Shown: positions 25,368 through 33,796, counted from the stretch's first letter. The stretch is DNA of 34,275 bases from Pseudomonadota bacterium (GCA_029549705.1 JAKPIR010000119.1:1-34275); one strand, 5' to 3'. Numbers and translations are program-made. The notes: generated by a model not told the origin, from the sequence alone.

Positions 25368-26423
25368 ATGGCAAACAATAAAAAAATTAAAATCGGCATC
25401 GTTGGTGGCACAGGGTATACCGGCGTAGAACTATTGCGCTTACTCAGTGTGCATCCTAATGCCACTTTAACCGCGATTACCTCAAGGGGTGAAGCAGGTA
25501 TGCCAGTCGCCGATATGTTTCCCAGTTTACGTGGATATGTTGATTTGGCGTTTACAGACCCCGCTACAGCTAACCTTGGTGACTGTGATGTTGTGTTTTT
25601 TGCGACGCCGCATGGTGTAGCGATGCGCCAGGCCGAGGCATTACTAGAAGCAAAAGTAAAAGTGATTGATTTAGCGGCAGATTTTCGCCTGCAAGATACC
25701 GCTGTGTTTGAAAAATGGTACAAAATGCCACATAGCTGCCCGGCCGTATTACGCGAGGCGGTGTATGGCATTCCTGAGCTTTATCGTGAACAAATTAAAT
25801 CGGCGCAAGTCATTGGTAACCCTGGCTGTTACCCAACCACGGTGTTATTAGGTTTAGCGCCGTTGCTCGAGCAGGGTTTGATTGATTTTTCAGCGCCGAT
25901 TGTGGCTGATTCAAAGTCTGGTGTGTCGGGAGCGGGTAGAAAGGCAGAAGTCGCTACGCTGTTTGCAGAAGCGAGTGACAATATGAAAGCCTATGGTGTG
26001 AGCGGTCATCGTCATCATCCTGAAATTCATGCGCAACTTGTACAGCTGGCAGGAAACGACGTACAGTTTATTTTTGTACCACATCTTATTCCAATGATTC
26101 GTGGTATGTTATCAACCCTATACGTTAAACTCTCAAACAATGCAAAGTCGGCTGATTTACAGCAGCTCTATGAGCAGCGTTATCAGCATGAGCGCTTTGT
26201 AGATGTGCTTCCTGCTGGAGTGTTACCAGAAACACGGTCAGTGCGTGGTTCAAATCAAATCCGTATTGCCCTGCATCAACACGCGGGCACAGATTATTTA
26301 ACGCTGGTTGTTGTACAAGATAACTTAGTCAAAGGTGCGGCAGGGCAAGCAGTACAAAATATGAACATCATGTTTGGTTTGCCTGAGACGGCGGGTTTAG
26401 AAGTTGTACCGCTGTTGCCCTAA
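25368..26423 (+). CDS. argC: N-acetyl-gamma-glutamyl-phosphate reductase
   Basis: ArgC reduces N-acetylglutamyl phosphate to the semialdehyde with NADPH in arginine synthesis. The product shows the Rossmann start IKIGIVGGTGYTGVELLRLL, VVFFATPHGVAMRQA, the active-site Cys in VIGNPGCYPTTVLLGLAPL, DSKSGVSGAGRKAEVATLF and HRHHPEIHAQL. I choose the ATG at 25368 (351 residues); an in-frame TTG at 25332 would add 12 residues that overlap the promoter region and have no family counterpart. A perfect TATAAT at 25321-25326 lies upstream. This is a second arginine gene in the window besides argH, far from it. Confidence 0.96.
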   Translation: MANNKKIKIGIVGGTGYTGVELLRLLSVHPNATLTAITSRGEAGMPVADMFPSLRGYVDLAFTDPATANLGDCDVVFFATPHGVAMRQAEALLEAKVKVIDLAADFRLQDTAVFEKWYKMPHSCPAVLREAVYGIPELYREQIKSAQVIGNPGCYPTTVLLGLAPLLEQGLIDFSAPIVADSKSGVSGAGRKAEVATLFAEASDNMKAYGVSGHRHHPEIHAQLVQLAGNDVQFIFVPHLIPMIRGMLSTLYVKLSNNAKSADLQQLYEQRYQHERFVDVLPAGVLPETRSVRGSNQIRIALHQHAGTDYLTLVVVQDNLVKGAAGQAVQNMNIMFGLPETAGLEVVPLLP

Positions 26424-26449
26424 ACCTTTTAGCCAAAAAAAGCCGATAA

Positions 26450-26815
26450 ATGAAGCCAGTTAAAAGAAAAATCAGACGACATTACGGCTTGACGGCTAAA
26501 CAAGTCGCTGTGCGCTCAAAGCGGCCTTGGTATTATCGTTGGGTTTTGGGCGCCTGTATTTTGGCTGCTGGTTATGGGCTGGCTTTTTGGCAATATGCGG
26601 CAGGCGGAAAAAGTTTGGCAGAAAAATACAAGCTCACAACACTTGAAAATCAAAACCTGCATACCAAGGTGATTCAAATAGAGCGCCAGTTACAAATAGA
26701 GCAAGCCGCTAAAACCAATTTGAATCAAGAACTCAATCAGGTGCAAGATGAAAATATCAAAATGAAAGAAGATTTATTGTTTTATAAGAATTTGATGGCA
26801 AAAAAAATTAAGTGA
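26450..26815 (+). CDS. Membrane-anchored coiled-coil protein (DUF6776-like, short)
   Basis: This 121-residue protein has a very basic N-terminus (KPVKRKIRRHYGLTAKQVAV), one membrane helix at about residues 31-50 (WVLGACILAAGYGLAFW), and then a continuous coiled coil (about 55-118, LENQNLHTKVIQIERQLQIE to NIKMKEDLLFYKNLMAKK). From memory it resembles the start of DUF6776 proteins, found next to bactofilin in other betaproteobacteria; those usually carry a further beta-rich domain that is missing here. The topology (N-in, coiled coil in the periplasm) is like FtsB/FtsL. Position between argC and bactofilin suggests a role with the bactofilin scaffold or cell envelope; this is inference. Confidence 0.7.
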   Translation: MKPVKRKIRRHYGLTAKQVAVRSKRPWYYRWVLGACILAAGYGLAFWQYAAGGKSLAEKYKLTTLENQNLHTKVIQIERQLQIEQAAKTNLNQELNQVQDENIKMKEDLLFYKNLMAKKIK

Positions 26816-26872
26816 ATTACGCCTCAATGCATAAAAACCTATAGCTAACTGAATTTAAGAATAGGAAATGTG

Positions 26873-27277
26873 ATGTTTTTTAAAAAAAGTAACAGAATTC
26901 AAGATAGTATCGATACGCTCATTGGTGCCGATACGCGTATCGAAGGGAACGTGCATTTTACCGGTGGCTTGCGTGTTGATGGCGTGGTGCGAGGTAATGT
27001 CACTGAACCAAATGCTAGCCCAAGCACTCTTATTTTAGGTGAAAAGGGCCGTATAGAAGGCGCAGTGACAGCTTCTAAAGTAGTCATTATTGGCAACGTG
27101 GTCGGGCCAGTAACTTCAGGCATTTTTATTGAGCTGCAGGCAACTGCGCACATTACTGGCGATGTGTATTACAAATCTTTAGAGATGCACACTGGGGCGG
27201 TGATTGAAGGCAAACTCGTCTTTTTGGGCGACAGTGCAAAAGCCGCCCTTGACAACAATCTTGAAACAAATCTCTAA
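26873..27277 (+). CDS. Bactofilin (polymerising cytoskeletal protein)
   Basis: Bactofilins form nucleotide-independent filaments through a right-handed beta-helix. The 134-residue protein has a basic Phe-rich N-terminal tip (MFFKKSNRIQ), which can bind membrane, and the DUF583 core from about residue 14: DTLIGADTRIEGNVHFTGGL, RVDGVVRGNV, ILGEKGRIEGAVTASKVVI and HITGDVYYKSLEMHTGAVIEGKL with Gly/Ile/Val periodicity. I start at ATG 26873, which has AGGAAA at 26864-26868; the GTG three bases earlier is an alternative. Bactofilins often work with M23 peptidases; one lies about 4 kb away at 31071-32465. Confidence 0.95.
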   Translation: MFFKKSNRIQDSIDTLIGADTRIEGNVHFTGGLRVDGVVRGNVTEPNASPSTLILGEKGRIEGAVTASKVVIIGNVVGPVTSGIFIELQATAHITGDVYYKSLEMHTGAVIEGKLVFLGDSAKAALDNNLETNL

Positions 27278-27283
27278 CTTAGG

Positions 27284-27313
27284 TTGACCGATACGCTACG
27301 CTAGTAGCATAAT
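27284..27313 (+). promoter_or_regulatory. erpA promoter
   Basis: TTGACC (27284-27289), 18-base spacer, CATAAT (27308-27313), about 30 bases before the erpA start. Confidence 0.5.
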
Positions 27314-27342
27314 GATTTTATAGAATATTTTAGGAGTACACG

Positions 27343-27708
27343 ATGAATACAATGACAGAAATACAAGACTTAGAAATGCCTTCACCGTTGGTGTTTACCG
27401 ATAATGCGGCTAAAAAAGTCAAAGAGTTGATTGAAGAAGAAGGTAGCCCAGATTTGAAATTACGCGTGTTTGTGAGCGGTGGCGGTTGCTCTGGCTTTCA
27501 ATACGGCTTTACGTTTGAAGAAGAAGTGAATGAAGATGACACACAGGTCATGAAGGATACCGTGACCTTGCTGATTGACCCGATGAGCCTGCAGTACTTG
27601 ATGGGCGCGGAGATTGACTATCAGGACAGCTTGCAAGGCTCACAGTTTGTCATTCGTAATCCGAATGCACAAACCACCTGCGGTTGTGGTTCATCATTCT
27701 CTGTATAA
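27343..27708 (+). CDS. erpA: A-type iron-sulfur insertion protein ErpA
   Basis: ErpA carries Fe-S clusters to apo-enzymes, including those of isoprenoid synthesis. The 121-residue product has the A-type carrier Cys triad: Cys49 in SGGGCSGFQYGF, and Cys113 and Cys115 in TTCGCGSSFSV. FTFEEEVNEDDTQV lies between them. It has an AGGAG ribosome binding site at 27332-27336, its own promoter candidate (27284-27313) and a strong terminator (27726-27756), so it is a monocistronic unit. Confidence 0.95.
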   Translation: MNTMTEIQDLEMPSPLVFTDNAAKKVKELIEEEGSPDLKLRVFVSGGGCSGFQYGFTFEEEVNEDDTQVMKDTVTLLIDPMSLQYLMGAEIDYQDSLQGSQFVIRNPNAQTTCGCGSSFSV

Positions 27709-27725
27709 AGCTTCAATAAGCTAAC

Positions 27726-27756
27726 AAGCCAAGCTTTTGCTTGGCTTTTTCTTTTT
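27726..27756 (+). terminator. erpA terminator
   Basis: The perfect stem AAGCCAAGC-TTTT-GCTTGGCTT is followed by TTTCTTTTT, 17 bases after the erpA stop; a strong intrinsic terminator. Confidence 0.9.
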
Positions 27757-27789
27757 ACAAGATCAACTTTTAATTTTAGAACCTAAAAT

Positions 27790-28410
27790 ATGATGAAACA
27801 AATCATCTGGTTGCTGGTTATTCTGTTGGTCTCTTGCAGTGGTGGCGAAAAGTACCCAGCTATTCCTAAAGGTGCAACGGTTGTTATTTTAGGCGATAGT
27901 TTGAGTTATGGCACAGGTGCAAACGTGGGCGAGGATTACCCAAGTTTGCTCGCTAAATCAACAGGTTGGCATGTCATCAACGCAGGTGTGCCGGGTGAAA
28001 CCGCGACTGATGGTTTAGCACGCTTGCCCCAGTTGTTAGAAAAGCATGCGCCAAAATTACTCATTGTGGAGCTGGGCGGCAACGATTTTTTACAACGCCA
28101 ACCCCAAAGTGAAACAGAGGCAAGCTTGCGAGCGATATTGTCGTTAGCTAACGGGCAACGCGTGCCAACGGTGTTATTGGCCATACCTGAATTGAGCCCA
28201 ATCCGTGCTGCCGTGGGCAATTTGTCGGATCATCCGCTCTATGAAAAAATAGCTGAAGAAACTGCAACGCCGTTGGTTGCAGAAATATTTTCAGAGGTGC
28301 TGTCTGATCAGGCATTAAAATCAGATCAAGTGCACCCAAATGCAGAAGGTTACCGGGTAGTACACCGTGAAATGGTTGAGGCATTCAAGCAGCTTGGATT
28401 TGCCCGTTGA
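27790..28410 (+). CDS. SGNH-family esterase/lysophospholipase, predicted lipoprotein (TesA-like)
   Basis: The 206-residue protein has a lipoprotein signal peptide with lipobox LVSC (Cys16), so it should be membrane-anchored. The SGNH hydrolase blocks follow: GDSLSYG with nucleophile Ser37, NAGVPGETA (Gly), VELGGNDFL (Asn98) and SDQVHPNAEGY with catalytic Asp179 and His182. This matches TesA/arylesterase enzymes that cleave acyl esters or lysophospholipids. E. coli TesA is periplasmic and soluble; the lipobox here implies anchorage. Start is one of two adjacent ATGs at 27790 and 27793. It is flanked by the erpA terminator and the dispersed repeat. Confidence 0.9.
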   Translation: MMKQIIWLLVILLVSCSGGEKYPAIPKGATVVILGDSLSYGTGANVGEDYPSLLAKSTGWHVINAGVPGETATDGLARLPQLLEKHAPKLLIVELGGNDFLQRQPQSETEASLRAILSLANGQRVPTVLLAIPELSPIRAAVGNLSDHPLYEKIAEETATPLVAEIFSEVLSDQALKSDQVHPNAEGYRVVHREMVEAFKQLGFAR

Positions 28411-28459
28411 GTATCAGAAATTGATCTGAAAAAATCACTCAGCCAACCATAAAAAACTA

Positions 28460-28523
28460 CGAGAAAAAATATATGCTCTGGAAGCCTTTATTTACAAGGC
28501 TTCCAGAGCATCAAAAAAGGTTG
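28460..28523 (-). repeat. Dispersed palindromic repeat, copy C; likely gltA terminator
   Basis: Perfect 16-base arms 28473-28488 and 28496-28511 surround a TATTTAC loop. Read on the minus strand it has CAACCTTTTTTGATG at the left and ATTTTTTCTCG after the stem, so the T-tract follows the stem for gltA transcription. The loop is inverted relative to the flanks compared with copy D. Confidence 0.8.
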
Positions 28524-28538
28524 CGTGCTTAATGTACG

Positions 28539-29846
28539 TTATTTTCTGTTTGCAATGGGTACAAAATCGCGTTTGGTTTCACCCATATAAAGCTGTCTAG
28601 GCCGGCCTATTTTGTGCTCAGGGTCAGTATGCATTTCTGACCATTGCGCAATCCAGCCAGCGGTTCTGGCCAGCGCAAAAATAGCGGTAAACATAGAGTT
28701 TGGAATGCCCATGGCGCGCATGACGATGCCGCTGTAAAAATCTACGTTTGGGTAAAGTCTGCGTGAAACAAAGTATTCATCTTCAAGGGCAATTTTTTCT
28801 AACGCCATGGCGAGTTTGAACATGGGGTCATTATTTAAGCCGAGTTCGTTAAGCACTTCATGGCAGGTTTTACGCATAATCGCCGCGCGGGGATCCATAT
28901 TACGGTATACGCGGTGACCAAAACCCATGAGCCGGAATGAGTCGGTTTTATCTTTTGCGCGTTTGATGTATTCGCCGATACGTGAAATATCACCAATTTC
29001 TTCTAGCATTTTTAGTGTGGCCTCATTGGCGCCACCATGGGCGGGGCCCCATAAAGACGCAATGCCAGCCGCAATACAGGCAAATGGATTGGCGCCACTC
29101 GAACCTGCAAGGCGCACCGTTGAAGTGGAGGCATTTTGTTCGTGGTCAGCATGCAAAATCAGAATACGATCAAAGGCTTTGGCTAAAATCGGGTTTGGCA
29201 CATAGTTTTCACAGGGCGTGGCAAACATCATGTGCATGAAATTTTCCGCATAGTTAAGGTGATTCTGCGGATACATGAAGGGCTGGCCTAGGTTGTATTT
29301 ATAGCTCCATGCAGCAATGGTGGGTACTTTTGCAAGCAGCTGATGCGCGGTAATTTCACGGCTTAACGCATCGTGAATATCGCCTTTGGTATGATAAAAC
29401 GCTGACATGGAGCCCACTACACCCACCATGACCGCCATCGGGTGCGCATCGCGTCTGAAGCCTCTAAAAATATTCGTGAGCTGATCATGCACCATGGTGT
29501 GGTTATTGATCGTGCGAGTGAATTCTTCTTTTTGTGTGACGTTTGGAAGTTCACCGTTAATCAGCAGGTATGACACTTCCAAAAAATCGCAATGCTCCGC
29601 CAATTGCTCAATCGGGTAGCCACGGTAATAGAGGAAACCTTTTTCACCATTAATAAAGGTGATGCTTGAGTTGCAGGCAGCGGTTGACATAAAGCCAGGG
29701 TCATAAGTAAAAATACCATGTTGGGCTAAGCTGCGAATGTCAATCACGTCATTGCCAAGGCTACCGGAAAGTATGGGTAACTCAATAGAAGGAGCACCGT
29801 TATCAAAGCTGAGCGTGACTTTTGTTGGTTTTGTTGTGGGTTTCAT
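28539..29846 (-). CDS. gltA: Citrate synthase (type II, hexameric form likely)
   Basis: GltA condenses acetyl-CoA and oxaloacetate to citrate. The 435-residue product includes GFLYYRGYPIEQLAEH, ILHADHEQNASTSTVR, WGPAHGGANEATL with catalytic His270, MGFGHRVYRNMDPRA with His311 and NVDFYSG with Asp369. All three catalytic residues are present. It lies downstream of anmK on the same strand with a 46-base gap containing TATAAT in the correct orientation, and ends 16 bases before a repeat copy whose T-tract is oriented to terminate gltA. Confidence 0.98.
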   Translation of the reverse strand: MKPTTKPTKVTLSFDNGAPSIELPILSGSLGNDVIDIRSLAQHGIFTYDPGFMSTAACNSSITFINGEKGFLYYRGYPIEQLAEHCDFLEVSYLLINGELPNVTQKEEFTRTINNHTMVHDQLTNIFRGFRRDAHPMAVMVGVVGSMSAFYHTKGDIHDALSREITAHQLLAKVPTIAAWSYKYNLGQPFMYPQNHLNYAENFMHMMFATPCENYVPNPILAKAFDRILILHADHEQNASTSTVRLAGSSGANPFACIAAGIASLWGPAHGGANEATLKMLEEIGDISRIGEYIKRAKDKTDSFRLMGFGHRVYRNMDPRAAIMRKTCHEVLNELGLNNDPMFKLAMALEKIALEDEYFVSRRLYPNVDFYSGIVMRAMGIPNSMFTAIFALARTAGWIAQWSEMHTDPEHKIGRPRQLYMGETKRDFVPIANRK

Positions 29847-29874
29847 AGCAAATTACTCGTTTCAATTTTGCTAT

Positions 29875-29880
29875 ATTATA
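29875..29880 (-). promoter_or_regulatory. gltA promoter -10
   Basis: A perfect TATAAT on the minus strand lies 28 bases before the gltA ATG, beside the anmK stop. No matching -35 was found, so gltA may be read both from here and from the upstream anmK transcript. Confidence 0.35.
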
Positions 29881-29892
29881 AAGGCATTGCGC

Positions 29893-31029
29893 TTAGTGCG
29901 GGTAAATTGCACCCAAAATACGTGCGCCTTTAGCGCCAGTGACTTCTGGCAGGCTGCTGGTTTTGCCCTCCAGGGTTTGCTTGGCAAGCCAGGCAAAGGC
30001 GATGGCTTCAACCCAGTCAACACCTATGCCCAAAGCTTCTGTTGTTGTAAGGGGCGTATTTGCCAGTTTGTCTTTTAGACGCGTTACCAGCAACGCATTA
30101 TGCGCGCCACCGCCACATAAATAGACTTCATCAATCGTTGCACTGGTTTTGCGTATCGCCTGAAAGATAGTTTCAGCGGTGAGTTCAACCAGTGTGCGCG
30201 CAACATCTTGCGGCCGCAAATGCGGATACAGTAAATGTTGTTTTAACCAGCCTGCATGAAACAAGTCACGCCCTGTACTTTTGGGCGGCGGTAAAGCGAA
30301 ATAGGGTTCAGCCAGCATATCAGCCAATAAGTGGTCCAGCACTAAGCCTGTGGCTGCCCATTGGCCGTTCGTATCGTAATCCTGATTGAGCTGTAACTTG
30401 GTCCAATAATCAATCAGCATATTGCCCGGGCCAGAATCAAAGCCAACGACAGCGCCTAGCACATCATCTGTTTTTGGCAGATAAGTTAAATTGGCAATGC
30501 CGCCAATATTCACCAAAATACGATTTTTTTGCGGGTGAGAAAAAACTGCTTGATGAAAAGCCGGCACCAGCGGCGCACCCTGACCACCTGCCGCAATATC
30601 GCGACTACGAAAATCACTTACAACCGTAATACCGGTAAGTTCACTTAACAGCGCGGCATTACCGATTTGTAATGTAAAGCCCGTGCCATCTTTAAAGCCT
30701 GGTTGATGACGAATGGTTTGGCCGTGACATCCTATGGCCGAGACGTTACTTGAAGATAATCCCTGTTTGGTTAGCAATGCATTCACTGCGTCTGCATAAA
30801 GCCGTGCCAGCTGGTTGCCTGCTAAAGCCGTCATTTCAAGTTCATTATCAGTAGGATGCTGTAACGCTAAAATTTGTGTGCGCAGTGCAGGCGAGTAGGG
30901 AAGAAAGTGCGTTTGAATCACGTGCGGAGGGCGATGTGGATTGTTGAATGCATTGAATTCAACCAAAGCCACATCGACACCATCTAGGCTGGTTCCGGAC
31001 ATAAGTCCGATGAAAAGTTTACCAACCAT
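29893..31029 (-). CDS. anmK: Anhydro-N-acetylmuramic acid kinase
   Basis: AnmK phosphorylates and opens 1,6-anhydro-MurNAc released by peptidoglycan turnover, feeding it back to cell-wall precursor synthesis. The 378-residue product has IGLMSGTSLDGVDVAL, GCHGQTIRHQPG, ILVNIGGIANLTYLP, VGFDSGPGNMLIDYW and VYLCGGGAHNALLV. It is a complete ASKHA-fold kinase of normal length. It follows the M23 peptidase gene by 41 bases on the same strand, so a wall-cutting enzyme and a wall-recycling enzyme are probably co-transcribed. Confidence 0.96.
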   Translation of the reverse strand: MVGKLFIGLMSGTSLDGVDVALVEFNAFNNPHRPPHVIQTHFLPYSPALRTQILALQHPTDNELEMTALAGNQLARLYADAVNALLTKQGLSSSNVSAIGCHGQTIRHQPGFKDGTGFTLQIGNAALLSELTGITVVSDFRSRDIAAGGQGAPLVPAFHQAVFSHPQKNRILVNIGGIANLTYLPKTDDVLGAVVGFDSGPGNMLIDYWTKLQLNQDYDTNGQWAATGLVLDHLLADMLAEPYFALPPPKSTGRDLFHAGWLKQHLLYPHLRPQDVARTLVELTAETIFQAIRKTSATIDEVYLCGGGAHNALLVTRLKDKLANTPLTTTEALGIGVDWVEAIAFAWLAKQTLEGKTSSLPEVTGAKGARILGAIYPH

Positions 31030-31070
31030 TTTGCGACGACAGAATCGTTAAAGAAGTGAAATTTTAATGT

Positions 31071-32465
31071 TTAGTCCAAAGCTGCAAGATTGCTAGACCC
31101 CAACAAATTGAGTTGAGCCGTCATTTGCTGGCTTTGTAAATCAAAAGCGAGTTTGTCTTGGCCAGATAGCGCGTTATCTTTTGGTAAGGCTACCGTCATC
31201 GGGTCGCGGTGAACGCCGTTCACTAAAAATTCATAATGCAGATGAGGCCCAGTGGAAAGCCCGGTGGTGCCAACATAGCCAATCATTTCACCTTGCGACA
31301 CTTTCTTACCTTTTTGCAAACCGCTGGCAAACCGTGATAAATGGCCATAAACCGTGCTTACGCCATTGTCATGCTTGAGTACAATGACGTTTCCGTAACC
31401 GCCTTTAACCCCAACAAAATCTACCACGGCATCACCGGCAGCTTTCACGCCAGTACCAGTAGGTGCCGCAAAATCCGTGCCTTTATGCGCTCTTAGGGTC
31501 TGTAAAACCGGATGAAAACGGCCTAAACTAAAGCCAGAGCTAATCCGCGTGAATTCAAGCGGCGAACGTAAAAATGATTTATGCAGGCTTTTGCCTTCTG
31601 GTGTGTAGTATTGCATTTCGCCAGCCGCATCTTTAAAACCGATGGCACGATACGTTTTGCCGTTATTGGTAAACTCTGCTGCCAGAATTTTATCAGTTTT
31701 GATGAGCTCACCTTGATAATAGCTGCCTTCATATATCACTTTAAACTGGTCACCGCGACGTAAATCCGTATTGAAATCAATTTCGCTTTCAAATAGTTCC
31801 GCGATTTGTATTGCGATGGCTTCAGGAATATTGGCAGCATCAGCAGCGCCAAATAAAGAACTGTTGATTTTTGCAGATTTTAATATAGGCCGGCTCTCAA
31901 GCGCGCGCTCAGCTTTGCTTGCTTCGTAGCCATCAGCCGTTTGTTTTATTGCAATATATTGGCCATCACTTAATTGGTATTCAAGCGCGATTAAATTGCC
32001 TTCAACATCCGTTTGCGCTTCGAAGGTGCGGTTAGGTCTTAAAGACGAAGCAATTTCTTTTGCAATGTCATCAGAGCGGATAAAATCAAGCGCATCGCGA
32101 TTGAGTACGTTCAGGCGAGTTAGAACTGTGTTTAGCGTATCGTCACGGCGTACGCGCTCCCTGTACCAGAAGTGCTGTTCACCAGCGCCAGCCACACTGT
32201 TATTGATCTGTGGCAAGCCTGTTTCTTCAACAACAATAGCAGTTGCAACGTTGCCTACCAAGGTCTGTGGTGCAATACCAAATGCGGTGTAGATGCCAAA
32301 TAAAGGTAAGCAGGAAATCGCTAAAATCCAGCGCAATTTAAGCTTACGTTCAGCTTTATGGGCGATTTGCGTTAAAATAGCGTTTTGCGCAGAAGCGCTA
32401 GCAAGATTTTCTTTTGCAAAGTAATTAAAAGCTTTGTTATGTGGATTAGACTCGTTAAATTTCAC
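31071..32465 (-). CDS. M23-family peptidoglycan DD-endopeptidase (MepM/Csd3-like)
   Basis: From the GTG at 32465 the product is 464 residues: a cytoplasmic N-terminus, one membrane anchor at about residues 45-69 (WILAISCLPLFGIYTAFGIA), an OapA/Csd3-like region (RVRRDDTLNTVLTRLNV, DLRRGDQFKVIYEG) and a C-terminal LytM domain. The zinc residues His327 and Asp331 are in HKGTD, and His408/His410 in GPHLHYE. I prefer this GTG because AGAGGA lies 7 bases before it; a TTG at 32528 would add 21 residues lacking this support. It is divergent from tyrS and upstream of anmK. It should cut peptide cross-links during wall growth. Confidence 0.92.
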   Translation of the reverse strand: MKFNESNPHNKAFNYFAKENLASASAQNAILTQIAHKAERKLKLRWILAISCLPLFGIYTAFGIAPQTLVGNVATAIVVEETGLPQINNSVAGAGEQHFWYRERVRRDDTLNTVLTRLNVLNRDALDFIRSDDIAKEIASSLRPNRTFEAQTDVEGNLIALEYQLSDGQYIAIKQTADGYEASKAERALESRPILKSAKINSSLFGAADAANIPEAIAIQIAELFESEIDFNTDLRRGDQFKVIYEGSYYQGELIKTDKILAAEFTNNGKTYRAIGFKDAAGEMQYYTPEGKSLHKSFLRSPLEFTRISSGFSLGRFHPVLQTLRAHKGTDFAAPTGTGVKAAGDAVVDFVGVKGGYGNVIVLKHDNGVSTVYGHLSRFASGLQKGKKVSQGEMIGYVGTTGLSTGPHLHYEFLVNGVHRDPMTVALPKDNALSGQDKLAFDLQSQQMTAQLNLLGSSNLAALD

Positions 32466-32532
32466 GGGCTGTCCTCTATAAAAGTTTAATACGGTTGTGG
32501 ATAATAACAGAAAACTCAATTTAAACAAGTAA

Positions 32533-32551
32533 ATGAACTGTAACAGTTCAT
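32533..32551. promoter_or_regulatory. Perfect inverted repeat between the M23 peptidase and tyrS
   Basis: ATGAACTG-TAA-CAGTTCAT has 8-base perfect arms and lies between two divergent genes, 33 bases before tyrS and 67 before the M23 start. It could be a dimeric repressor operator or a leader hairpin of tyrS. No regulator is recognised. Confidence 0.4.
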
Positions 32552-32584
32552 GTTTTGCGCTATCAGCTTTAAGGATAATAATAC

Positions 32585-33796
32585 GTGACTACAAATACTG
32601 TTGGCTTCAACATCAACGAGCAACTCGCCGTCATAAAGCGTGGTGCAGATGAGCTACTAATTGAAGCGGAGCTGGTTGAGAAGCTAAAAAAAGGTAAACC
32701 GCTCAGAATCAAAGCGGGTTTTGACCCAACGGCGCCAGACTTACACTTGGGCCACACGGTACTCATTAATAAACTTCGCCAGTTTCAAGAGCTTGGTCAT
32801 CATGTGCTGTTTTTAATTGGCGACTTCACCGGCATGATAGGCGACCCCACAGGAAAAAGCGCTACGCGCCCGCCGCTAACAGCTGAGCAAGTGCAAGAAA
32901 ACGCAAAGTCTTATACCGCACAAGTCTTTAAGATTCTTAAGCCCGAACAAACAGAAGTCGTGTTTAACTCTAAGTGGCTAACTGAGCTGGGCGCTGCTGG
33001 GATGCTCAAATTAGCGGCGAGCCACACCGTGGCGCGCATGCTCGAGCGTGACGATTTCTCTAAGCGTTATAAAAATAACCAGCCGATTGCCATTCACGAA
33101 TTTTTATACCCGCTATTACAAGGCTACGACTCAGTCGCACTAAAAGCCGATGTTGAGTTGGGCGGCACCGACCAAAAGTTTAACTTGCTGATGGGGCGTG
33201 AACTGCAAAAACAAGCCGGTGAGGCGCAGCAATGTGTGCTGACCATGCCGTTGTTAGAAGGTTTAGACGGCGTCAACAAAATGTCCAAGTCTCTCGGTAA
33301 CTATATTGGTATAGCAGAATCGCCTGAAATTATCTTCGCCAAAATCATGTCTATTTCAGATGAATTGATGTGGCGTTATATCGAGCTCCTGTCATTTGAA
33401 AGCCTGGACGCCATCGCGCAATGGAAGGCGCAAGTGGCTGCAGGCGAAAACCCCCGCAACATTAAAGTGCGGTTTGCGCAAGAAATCGTCGCGCGTTTTC
33501 ATAGTCATGCCGAAGCTGAAAAAGCGCTAAGTGATTTCCAAACCCGCGCCAAAGGCGGCATACCTGACGAAGTGCCGGAAATCAGCATAGCCATTGATGC
33601 AGACGCTATCGGGATTGCACAGCTGCTTAAACTTGCCGGTTTGGTAGAAAGCACTTCTGAAGCATACCGCGCCATTGATCAAGGTGGTGTAAAAATCGAT
33701 AGTGAAAAAGTGACAGATAAGCACCTAAGCCTAAATAAAGGCGTGACAGTCGTGGCGCAGGTGGGCAAGCGAAAATTTGCAAAAATCACACTTTAA
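32585..33796 (+). CDS. tyrS: Tyrosyl-tRNA synthetase
   Basis: The 403-residue class I synthetase has HLGH at 54-57 (HIGH motif), KMSKS at 232-236, and a C-terminal S4 RNA-binding domain from about 338 (IAQLLKLAGLVESTSEAYRA to KITL). The FDPTAPDLHLGHTV context belongs to the TyrRZ-type subgroup common in betaproteobacteria. The start is GTG at 32585, preceded by AAGGA at 32571-32575. A perfect 8-base inverted repeat at 32533-32551 lies in its leader or promoter. Its 3' side is closed by the repeat/terminator at 33838-33901, insulating it from the following rRNA promoters. Confidence 0.97.
   Translation: MTTNTVGFNINEQLAVIKRGADELLIEAELVEKLKKGKPLRIKAGFDPTAPDLHLGHTVLINKLRQFQELGHHVLFLIGDFTGMIGDPTGKSATRPPLTAEQVQENAKSYTAQVFKILKPEQTEVVFNSKWLTELGAAGMLKLAASHTVARMLERDDFSKRYKNNQPIAIHEFLYPLLQGYDSVALKADVELGGTDQKFNLLMGRELQKQAGEAQQCVLTMPLLEGLDGVNKMSKSLGNYIGIAESPEIIFAKIMSISDELMWRYIELLSFESLDAIAQWKAQVAAGENPRNIKVRFAQEIVARFHSHAEAEKALSDFQTRAKGGIPDEVPEISIAIDADAIGIAQLLKLAGLVESTSEAYRAIDQGGVKIDSEKVTDKHLSLNKGVTVVAQVGKRKFAKITL

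Noticed and set aside
28414..28429. TCAGA/TCTGA hairpin after the SGNH gene as a terminator
   Set aside because: The stem is only 5 bp and is followed by A residues, not T, on the coding strand.
32466..32528. TTG start of the M23 peptidase gene
   Set aside because: The GTG at 32465 has a clear AGAGGA ribosome binding site; the extra 21 residues add an unneeded hydrophobic stretch before the true membrane helix.
32533..32551. LexA (SOS) box reading of the inverted repeat
   Set aside because: LexA sites have CTG-N10-CAG spacing; here CTG and CAG are only 3 bases apart.
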